This document shows positions 57,762-64,000 of a DNA stretch of 64,000 nucleotides, piece by piece. The number at the start of each line of letters is the position of its first letter. Positions within the stretch are counted from its first letter, which is position 1. The position numbers and the translations under genes were made by a program. Below the pieces are notes generated by a model that saw only the letters and a program-made list of their open reading frames with translations, searched no databases and was not told the origin of the DNA. Origin of the DNA: Thiomicrospira cyclica ALM1 (GTDB taxonomy: Bacteria; Pseudomonadota; Gammaproteobacteria; Thiomicrospirales; Thiomicrospiraceae); contig NC_015581.1 in NCBI RefSeq assembly GCF_000214825.1, positions 620,001-684,000 on the forward strand, written 5' to 3'.

Positions 57762-58162
57762 GCGAGTTGGCGCAAATTATTCCTGCATGGCAGGCCTTTT
57801 CAACCGCAACCAAGGTCATACCGATACGTGACGAGGCGCATTATCACTATATGGTTGATACGCTGGAAGAGTTATTGGCTCAAACCGGTGCAGATGAAAA
57901 CCACCCTTTAATGGACTTGGTGGATATTGTGGGCGACTTGATCGCGGACTATGAAGCCAGCCAAAAAGCGTTGCCCGAAGCTACCGGCATTGAAGCGTTA
58001 AAGTTTTTAATGCAACAGCATGAGGTGAAGCAGAATCAACTGCCCGAAGTCGGCAGTCAGGGCGTGGTGTCTGAAGTGTTAAATGGAAAACGTAGTTTAA
58101 ACGTGCGTCAAATTCGAGCCTTAGCCGAACGCTTTGGCGTTTCCCCCGTTACCTTTATTTAA
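57758..58162 (+). CDS. higA: HigA-type antitoxin
   Basis: 134 residues. Helical N terminus (HYHYMVDTLEELLAQTGADE, LVDIVGDLIADYE) and a C-terminal helix-turn-helix: KFLMQQHEVKQNQLPEVG then SQGVVSEVLNGKRSLNVRQI, the standard arrangement of HigA partners of HigB. ATG 57758 is preceded by AAAGGAG at 57741-57747; the GTG at 57749 is too close to the SD. It neutralises HigB and probably binds the palindrome at 57455-57471. It precedes hsdS by 13 bases. Confidence 0.9.
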   Translation: MSELAQIIPAWQAFSTATKVIPIRDEAHYHYMVDTLEELLAQTGADENHPLMDLVDIVGDLIADYEASQKALPEATGIEALKFLMQQHEVKQNQLPEVGSQGVVSEVLNGKRSLNVRQIRALAERFGVSPVTFI

Positions 58163-58175
58163 AGACCAATACAAG

Positions 58176-59528
58176 ATGACACAAACGATACCGGCAGGGT
58201 ATAAACAGACAGAAATTGGTGTGATCCCGGAGGATTGGGAGGTTTTATTTTTAAATGAATTAGTTTCATTTGAAAATGGTGACAGAAGTTCAAATTATCC
58301 ATCTGCTAGTGAGTTTGTGGACTATGGAATACCTTTTATAAATGCGGGTCACGTTTCTGATGGCCATATTAATAAAATGATTATGGATTATGTGCCTGAG
58401 TATGTTTATAACAGACTTGGTGGTGGGAAGATAAAAACAGGTGATTTGTTATTTTGTTTGAGAGGCTCTTTGGGTAAGTTTGGTGTGGTTGATAATAACT
58501 TTGGTAGGGGTGCTATTGCCAGTTCGTTAGTTATAGTTCGGCCAAATTTATTGAAAACTTCTACAGTTTTTATATCGACTTACTTTAAATCTTGGTTTTG
58601 TAGAAAGATGATTGACTTATGGGCTGGTGGAGCCGCTCAACCAAATCTTGGTGCTCGTGAACTTGGCATGTTTTTAGTACCTGTCCCACTAATTGAAGAA
58701 CAAGCCGCGATTGCGGAGGCGTTGTCGGATGTGGATGCGTTGATTAGCGAGCAGGAAAAGTTGATTGCCAAAAAACAAGCGATTAAAACCGCCACCATGC
58801 AACAACTGCTCACCGGTAAAACCCGCTTACCCCAATTCGCCCACCATCCCGACGGCACCCCAAAAACCACCAAGCACACCGAACTCGGCGAAATCCCAGA
58901 GGATTGGGAGGTTATGACATACGGTGAAATTTTTACCTTTTTATCAACTTCAACAAACTCTAGAGCTGATTTGTCGGAACAAGGTGAGTTTGGTTATGTC
59001 CACTACGGTGACATTCATACTGAATGGAACAATAGGCTTGATTTAAGAGAGGAAAGTTTGCCTAGAATATCTAAAGACTTAGTCAGTTCTGAGTTTGTAA
59101 TGGATGGTGATTTGATTATGGCAGATGCCTCTGAAGACTATCAAGGCATCGGCAAAAGTGTTGAGATATTTAATGTAGATGAGAAAAGAGTTGTTGCTGG
59201 ACTTCATACTTTTCTATTGAGAGATAAAAATCAAAAACTTGCAGATGGTTATCGTGGATATTTGCATAGTATTCCAGCGGTAAAAAGAATCTTTGATAGA
59301 TTAGCAACAGGCATGAAGGTTTATGGTATTTCGAAAGCTAACCTTTCAACAGTTTGTGTTCCAGTATCAACCTTAGATGAACAAACCGCCATTTCTCAAA
59401 TCCTCTCGGATATGGACAGCGAAATCCAAGCCTTAGAACAACGCCTCAACAAAACCCGCCAAATCAAACAAGGCATGATGCAACAACTGCTCACCGGTAA
59501 AATCCGCTTGGTTAAGGGCGTGTCATGA
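58176..59528 (+). CDS. hsdS: Type I restriction specificity subunit
   Basis: 450 residues in two similar halves. TRD1 (about 15-170) opens with EIGVIPEDWEV and ends before EEQAAIAEALSDVDALI (central coiled coil, MQQLLTGKTRL). TRD2 opens with ELGEIPEDWEV and ends before DEQTAISQILSDMDSEI and MQQLLTGKIRL. The repeated conserved blocks include a 25-bp identical direct repeat at 58797-58821 and 59478-59502. Both TRDs are visibly more AT-rich than the conserved blocks, suggesting TRD exchange. The recognition sequence cannot be deduced. Overlaps fic by four bases. Confidence 0.93.
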   Translation: MTQTIPAGYKQTEIGVIPEDWEVLFLNELVSFENGDRSSNYPSASEFVDYGIPFINAGHVSDGHINKMIMDYVPEYVYNRLGGGKIKTGDLLFCLRGSLGKFGVVDNNFGRGAIASSLVIVRPNLLKTSTVFISTYFKSWFCRKMIDLWAGGAAQPNLGARELGMFLVPVPLIEEQAAIAEALSDVDALISEQEKLIAKKQAIKTATMQQLLTGKTRLPQFAHHPDGTPKTTKHTELGEIPEDWEVMTYGEIFTFLSTSTNSRADLSEQGEFGYVHYGDIHTEWNNRLDLREESLPRISKDLVSSEFVMDGDLIMADASEDYQGIGKSVEIFNVDEKRVVAGLHTFLLRDKNQKLADGYRGYLHSIPAVKRIFDRLATGMKVYGISKANLSTVCVPVSTLDEQTAISQILSDMDSEIQALEQRLNKTRQIKQGMMQQLLTGKIRLVKGVS

Positions 59529-60157
59529 AGTATGCCGTTGGAAGTTCAGAAGGCGATTTTGAACCGGGTTCGGATAATAAAGTTTTAAAAAACAAACTCG
59601 GTATTACTTCCGAACAAGACATGGTTGATGCCGAGGATTATTTGCTTTTTCAGCTTTATGAGTATGTGTTTGATGCTGAAAAAAACTATGAGGCGCTTAA
59701 TTTTCAAGACATCCAAAAGTGGCACCGTTTATGGCTTGGCAATATTTATGATTGGGCGGGTGAGATTAGAACGGTTAATATGAGTAAAGGTGGGTTTCAA
59801 TTTGCTGGTGCGCCACACATTCCTAAGCAAATCGAGTCATTTGAACAGGGCTATTTATCAAAATTTGCAGATTTGGGGAATTATTCGGAAGAGGCATTGA
59901 TTCGCTTTTTGACGGAAAGCCATATCGAATTTATTTTGGTTCATCCGTTTCGAGAAGGGAATGGACGGATTTCAAGATTGTTATTGGATGTGATGGTGAC
60001 ACAGGCTGGTTTTGAGCCTCTGGACTACACATTGATGGAACAGCACAAAGAATATTATTTTAAGTCGATTCAGGCGGGTGTAGGGCAAGATTATCAGCCG
60101 CTAAACCGGCTGATGGCAGATATTTTTAACCAGTCGAACTTGCAGGGGGCGATTTAA
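59525..60157 (+). CDS. fic: Fic family AMP-transferase-like protein
   Basis: 210 residues. The FIC motif HPFREGNGRISR begins at residue 140 and is complete, with catalytic His140. Upstream, NIYDWAGEIRTVNMSKGGF is the flap-type segment of Fic toxins. I see no inhibitory S/TxxxE(G/N) helix at either end of the protein itself, so it would be class I and need a separate antitoxin. Its ATG overlaps the hsdS stop. Its stop codon overlaps the stop of a convergent 55-codon gene. Family activity is adenylylation of Tyr/Thr/Ser in targets such as gyrase or topoisomerase IV; the target here is unknown. Confidence 0.88.
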   Translation: MKYAVGSSEGDFEPGSDNKVLKNKLGITSEQDMVDAEDYLLFQLYEYVFDAEKNYEALNFQDIQKWHRLWLGNIYDWAGEIRTVNMSKGGFQFAGAPHIPKQIESFEQGYLSKFADLGNYSEEALIRFLTESHIEFILVHPFREGNGRISRLLLDVMVTQAGFEPLDYTLMEQHKEYYFKSIQAGVGQDYQPLNRLMADIFNQSNLQGAI

Positions 60158-60321
60158 AGCGCAAGTTGAAGGCGAACGCCTTTAAAGGTTGATTTTCGGT
60201 TTTTGAGCTTGGATTCAATAACCTCAATCGCTTCATTGGTCTCAATCGCTGAAGAACTGGCAACAGCGCGATAAAGACGCGCTTTTGAGATGACCTTTTT
60301 TGGTTTGCTTTTCTCGGGCAT
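60154..60321 (-). CDS. 55-residue protein convergent with fic, candidate Fic antitoxin
   Basis: A small gene on the minus strand: MPEKSKPKKV start, then SKARLYRAVASSSAIETNE, AIEVIESKLK and a basic C terminus, FKGVRLQLAL. I do not recognise the family with certainty. The central ASSSAIETNE resembles the SSxIEG/N inhibitory helix of Fic antitoxins and class II Fic proteins, with Thr in place of Gly/Asn. It is flanked by fic (stops overlap) and has a TATAAT box upstream on its own strand, which argues for a real gene. SD is weak (AGG about 9 bases upstream). Alternative: an unrelated small regulatory protein. Confidence 0.6.
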   Translation of the reverse strand: MPEKSKPKKVISKARLYRAVASSSAIETNEAIEVIESKLKNRKSTFKGVRLQLAL

Positions 60322-60352
60322 GACAATGACCTGTTAAGTGTGGATTAACTAT

Positions 60353-60382
60353 ATTATACCAATGCGTTGCGTTGGACGCTAA
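60353..60382 (-). promoter_or_regulatory. Promoter of the 55-residue gene
   Basis: On the minus strand a perfect TATAAT occupies 60358-60353, about 32 bases upstream of the ATG. TTAGCG lies 18 bases further upstream (60382-60377). The region is the gap between this gene and divergent hsdR. Confidence 0.55.
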
Positions 60383-60459
60383 TGTGTAATTTAGGTGTGG
60401 GCGATTTGGTTGACTGATGGATGATTGAATGTGATAAACCTTGAAAAAAGGAAGGCGTG

Positions 60460-63400
60460 ATGAGTAATGTCGGACAGCGTGAACGTGCCACCCAAAACCG
60501 GATTGTGACGTTTTTTAAGGATGCGCTGAAGTATCGCTATTTGGGCGATTGGCAGGATCGTGCGGATAATCGCAATATTGAACCCGGCCTGCTAACCGAC
60601 TGGTTGCGGGGACGTGGCGTGTCGGATGCGTTGATTACGCGGGCATTACGTCAGCTGGATAAAGCCGCCGCGTTGGGTGAAGGCAAGAAACTCTATTACG
60701 CTAATAAAGCCGTTTATCAGCTGTTGCGTTATGGCGTAAAGGATAAAGAGGGCGCGGGCGAGCAGAATCAAACGGTTTGGTTGATTGATTGGCAAAACCC
60801 CGAAGCGAATGATTTTGCGATAGCGGAAGAAGTGTCTATTCAAGGCGAGCATAAAAAACGCCCAGATATTGTGCTGTATGTGAATGGTATTGCGCTGGGT
60901 GTGCTGGAGTTGAAGCGTTCGTCGGTGTCGGTGTCAGAAGGCATTCGCCAAAATCTTGATAATCAGAAAAAAGATTTTATCCGCAATTTTTTTACCACTC
61001 AGCAATTGGTGATGGCCGGTAACGATACACAAGGCTTGCGTTATGGCGTGATCGAAACACCGGAAAAATATTACCTAGAATGGAAAGAGCCGATTGAGAA
61101 TCCCTATCCGTTTTTGCTGGATTTTCATTTAAGCCGTATTTGTTCTAAACAACGTTTTTTGCAGATTATCCACGATTTTATGGTGTTTGATGCCGGGGTT
61201 AAAAAGACCTGTCGGCATAATCAATTCTTTGGTATTACCGAAGCGAAACAGTTTATTGCTCGGCGTGAAGGCGGCATTATTTGGCATACCCAAGGCTCAG
61301 GTAAAAGCTTGACGATGGTGTGGTTGGCGAAGTGGATTCGTGAAAATGTGCCGAATGCGCGGGTGCTGTTGGTAACCGACCGCACTGAGCTGGATGAGCA
61401 AATCGAAAAGGTATTTAACGGTGTTGATGAGGCAATTTATCGCACCTCTAGCGGCGCAGATTTGATTGAAACCCTGAATGAGAGCAATCCTTGGTTGCTG
61501 TGTTCGCTGGTGCATAAGTTTGGTCGCTCCGCAGAAGATGAAGAAAATGATCGCCCAACGCAGGAGTTTATTGTCGAACTGCAAGCGAGTTTGCCATCGG
61601 ATTTTAAAGCCAAGGGTAATTTGTTTGTGTTTGTCGATGAGTGTCACCGTACTCAGTCGGGCAAGTTACACGATGCGATGAAGTCGATCCTTCCGGAAGC
61701 GATGTTTATTGGTTTTACCGGTACACCCTTGTTGAAAAAGGACAAGAAAAAGTCGGTTGAAATATTTGGTCGTTATATTCATACCTATAAGTTTGATGAA
61801 GCTGTGGCCGATGGCGTGGTGTTGGATTTGCGTTATGAAGCGCGGGATATTGATCAGCACATGACATCACAGAAAAAGGTCGATGAGTGGTTTGAAGCAA
61901 ACACGAGTGGTTTGTCTAACCTGGGCAAAATGCAGCTTAAGCAGAAATGGGGCTCGATGCAGAAGTTGTTGTCGAGCAGGTCGCGGTTGGAAAAAATTGT
62001 CGGTGATGTATTGTTTGATATGGCAACCAAGTCTCGGTTGAATGATGGGCGTGGTAATGCAATTTTGGTGTGTGCCAGTGTGTACCAGGCCTGCAAAGCC
62101 TATGAGTTGTTTAGTCAAACGAGTTTGGCCGGTAAGTGCGCGATTGTCACCAGCTACAAACCCAGTGCGGCAGATATTAAGGGCGAGGAAACCGGCGATG
62201 GATTAACCGAAAAGCTGTTCAAATACGATTTGTATCGCAAGATGCTGGCGGATTATTTTGAGCAACCGGAGGAAGAAGCCGCCAAGCGTGTTGAAGAGTT
62301 TGAGTCAACAGTAAAAAAACAGTTTATTAAAGAGCCGGGGCAGATGCGGTTGTTGATTGTGGTAGATAAGCTATTAACCGGTTTTGATGCGCCCTCGGCG
62401 ACCTATTTGTATATTGATAAACAAATGGCGGATCATAATTTGTTTCAGGCGATTTGCCGGGTAAATCGCTTGGATGGCGATGATAAGGAATACGGCTATA
62501 TTGTCGATTACAAGGACTTGTTTCGTTCGTTGGATAAGGCGATCAGCGATTATACGGTGGGGGCGTTTGCTGATTATGATCAGGACGATGTTAAAGGCTT
62601 GTTAAAAAACCGTTTGGAAGAAGCCCGCAAGGATCTTGAAGAGGCGTTAGAAATGGTCAAGAGCTTGTGCGAACCGGTCAGAGCGCCAAGAGATACCGCT
62701 GATTATCGGCATTACTTTGTTGGTTCGTCTGATGCGGCTCAAGATGACATGACCGAAAAAGAAGCTTTGCGTTTGAGTTTGTATCAGTTGGTGGCCAAGT
62801 TACTTCGTGCCTATGCCAATATCGCTAATGAAATGCTTGCCGCAGGTTTTACGCCCGCTGAAACTGAACAAGTTAAGAAAGATGTAATTCATTTTGAAAA
62901 AGTGCGCGATGAGATCAAGCTAGCGAGCGGTGATTTGGTCGAGATGAAGCGCTTTGAACCCGCGATGCGCCATCTGTTAGATATGTACATTCGTGCCGAT
63001 GACAGCGAAACGCTTATGGACTTTGAAGAGCTGGGCATGATTGAGTTGATTGTCGAAAAAGGTACCGATGCGTTAGAGGAGTCGTTACCACCAGGCCTAA
63101 AAGATCAGGAGGCGATGGCCGAAACGATTGAAAACAACGTGCGCAAAAAAATTGTTGATGAAAACCCGGTGAATCCGCGCTACTACGAACAAATGTCGGT
63201 GTTGTTGGATGAGTTGATTAAACAACGACGCCAAGAGTCGATTGATTACCAAGATTATTTGGAGAAAATCCGTCAGTTAGCCCGTCAGGTCGTAAAACCG
63301 CAAAGCTCAGCCGACCATCATTACCCCGGCTCAATGGATACCGCCGCCAAACGTGCGCTCTACGATAACTTTGGACAAAATGAAGTGCTGGTCACTAAAT

Positions 63401-63558
63401 TGGATGCGGCGATTCGTTACACCAAAAAAGCCGATTGGGTTGGCGACCGCTTTAAAGAGCGTGAATTGGCGAATGCGATTCGGGACGAAGCGGGTGATTA
63501 TGATTTAGATATTGTTCAAGTGATGGATTTGGTGAAAGCGCAAAAGGAATACCATTAG
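60460..63558 (+). CDS. hsdR: Type I restriction endonuclease subunit
   Basis: 1032 residues. An N-terminal PD-(D/E)xK nuclease has RPDIVLYVNG (Asp136) and LELK (Glu150, Lys152). The SF2 translocase motor follows with HTQGSGKS at 276-283, VDECHRTQSGK (DECH 393-396), FIGFTGTPLL and ICRVNRLDGDDKEYG. The C terminus is helical (HsdM/S-binding). ATG 60460 follows AAGGAAGG; an in-frame GTG is one codon earlier. One CAGGCCTG (62086) and one near-match (63094). Cleaves unmodified DNA after translocation. Confidence 0.95.
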   Translation: MSNVGQRERATQNRIVTFFKDALKYRYLGDWQDRADNRNIEPGLLTDWLRGRGVSDALITRALRQLDKAAALGEGKKLYYANKAVYQLLRYGVKDKEGAGEQNQTVWLIDWQNPEANDFAIAEEVSIQGEHKKRPDIVLYVNGIALGVLELKRSSVSVSEGIRQNLDNQKKDFIRNFFTTQQLVMAGNDTQGLRYGVIETPEKYYLEWKEPIENPYPFLLDFHLSRICSKQRFLQIIHDFMVFDAGVKKTCRHNQFFGITEAKQFIARREGGIIWHTQGSGKSLTMVWLAKWIRENVPNARVLLVTDRTELDEQIEKVFNGVDEAIYRTSSGADLIETLNESNPWLLCSLVHKFGRSAEDEENDRPTQEFIVELQASLPSDFKAKGNLFVFVDECHRTQSGKLHDAMKSILPEAMFIGFTGTPLLKKDKKKSVEIFGRYIHTYKFDEAVADGVVLDLRYEARDIDQHMTSQKKVDEWFEANTSGLSNLGKMQLKQKWGSMQKLLSSRSRLEKIVGDVLFDMATKSRLNDGRGNAILVCASVYQACKAYELFSQTSLAGKCAIVTSYKPSAADIKGEETGDGLTEKLFKYDLYRKMLADYFEQPEEEAAKRVEEFESTVKKQFIKEPGQMRLLIVVDKLLTGFDAPSATYLYIDKQMADHNLFQAICRVNRLDGDDKEYGYIVDYKDLFRSLDKAISDYTVGAFADYDQDDVKGLLKNRLEEARKDLEEALEMVKSLCEPVRAPRDTADYRHYFVGSSDAAQDDMTEKEALRLSLYQLVAKLLRAYANIANEMLAAGFTPAETEQVKKDVIHFEKVRDEIKLASGDLVEMKRFEPAMRHLLDMYIRADDSETLMDFEELGMIELIVEKGTDALEESLPPGLKDQEAMAETIENNVRKKIVDENPVNPRYYEQMSVLLDELIKQRRQESIDYQDYLEKIRQLARQVVKPQSSADHHYPGSMDTAAKRALYDNFGQNEVLVTKLDAAIRYTKKADWVGDRFKERELANAIRDEAGDYDLDIVQVMDLVKAQKEYH

Positions 63559-64000
63559 GTGACGAGTGTGAGCAGCAGTGAGCTAACCATTGGCAGTTTG
63601 GCTTTAACCTTAAATCGTAAGGCGATTAAGAATCTGCACATTAGTGTGTTGCCGCCCGATGGTCGTATCCGCGTATCCGCACCGGAGAAAATGACCGAAA
63701 CAGCGATTAGGATGGCAGTGATAAAGCGCATTCCTTGGATCAAAAAGCAAAAGCAGAGCTTTATTAATCAGCCTAGACAATCGGCGCGTCAAATGGTGAA
63801 TGGCGAAAGCCATTATCTGTGGGGTCAACGCTATCGTTTAGAAGTGATCGAGCAATACGGCCGGCATCGTCTTGCTGTGAAAGGGGTGAGTAAGTTGGTG
63901 TTAAAGGTTTCGCCTAACACGTCAACTGAAAATCGCTTGCGGGTGTTGGAAGACTATTATCGTGCCGAGTTGAAACAACGTATCCCGGTGTTATTGGAAA
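63559..64000 (+). CDS. M48 family metallopeptidase (YgjP/DUF45 type), 5' part
   Basis: Open to the window end, 147 complete codons. Starts GTG directly after the hsdR stop, with AAAGGA at 63543-63548; a second GTG at 63568 is possible. LNRKAIKNLHISVLPPDGRIRVSAP, KRIPWIKKQ and GESHYLWGQRYRLEV are characteristic of the YgjP-like family frequently found at the end of type I restriction operons. The zinc-binding HExxH lies beyond the window. Role unknown. Confidence 0.8.
   Translation, partial: MTSVSSSELTIGSLALTLNRKAIKNLHISVLPPDGRIRVSAPEKMTETAIRMAVIKRIPWIKKQKQSFINQPRQSARQMVNGESHYLWGQRYRLEVIEQYGRHRLAVKGVSKLVLKVSPNTSTENRLRVLEDYYRAELKQRIPVLLE

Noticed and set aside
60126-60326. 66-codon minus-strand frame starting MSCPRKANQ.
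   Set aside because: It overlaps the 55-codon frame in another register. The 55-codon frame has the better composition, the Fic-inhibitor-like segment and a stop coinciding with the fic stop.
47358-64000. CRISPR arrays or an integrase gene in the accessory region.
   Set aside because: No regularly spaced repeats and no recombinase-like coding sequence were found in any frame I examined.

Overview
The window reads as a contiguous chromosome segment of a gammaproteobacterium of moderate GC. The support is the gene order rpsP-rimM-trmD-rplS, the order miaA-hfq-hflX-hflK-hflC-yjeT-(hisZ)-purA, a tmRNA whose tag is ANDDNYALAA, recC-recB-recD, SlyX ending in PPHY, and CCA-encoded tRNAs. A sulfur-oxidising Thiomicrospira-like lineage would fit, but that is an impression from gene content and was not tested.

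Positions 1-47357 are core genome. They hold: ribosomal protein and rRNA/tRNA modification genes (1-2121); a bax-like glucosaminidase followed by an ATP-dependent zinc protease-like protein, rimK and an aspartoacylase-like gene (2228-5431); a hypothetical exported protein, a CnoX-type thioredoxin and mutS on the minus strand (5459-9512); pncC-recA-recX-alaS-lysC (9821-15929); two tRNAs; queG divergent from tsaE, then amidase-mutL-miaA-hfq-hflX-hflKC-yjeT-hisZ-purA (17578-29396); slyX and an M61 peptidase (minus); an MscS channel and a DUF5718-like gene; gltX, dgt, ssrA and a YaiI-like gene; recDBC (minus); folD (minus); and a tRNA-Pro/Arg/His cluster behind a strong promoter.

From the 3' end of tRNA-His (47357) to the window end the content is accessory and defence-related. 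In order: a hypothetical membrane protein; a decayed XRE antitoxin gene; an AbiEi/AbiEii type IV toxin-antitoxin pair; an orphan addiction-module antidote; more antitoxin debris; an IS3 transposase remnant; a partial duplicate of the tRNA-His 3' half; a PcfJ-like gene; a DUF262/HNH (GmrSD-like) gene; and a type I restriction-modification locus laid out hsdM-higB-higA-hsdS-fic-(convergent 55-residue gene)-hsdR-M48 peptidase. Two repeat families organise the first part: a 49-bp repeat starting at the anticodon of tRNA-His (86% identical in two places) and a 35-bp repeat from the 3' end of the hypothetical gene (33/35 identical). They alternate A-B-A'-B' and separate the cargo segments. No integrase is visible, and the far boundary lies beyond the window.

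Two signals stand out. The palindrome CAGGCCTG occurs 31 times in 64 kb, where about one is expected by chance. It lies in both core and accessory genes and is read in different codon frames, so it looks like a genome-wide highly iterated DNA motif. Separately, a previously easy-to-miss 55-codon gene convergent with fic carries an SSxIE segment resembling the inhibitory helix of Fic antitoxins and has its own TATAAT box, making it a candidate Fic antitoxin inside the restriction locus.
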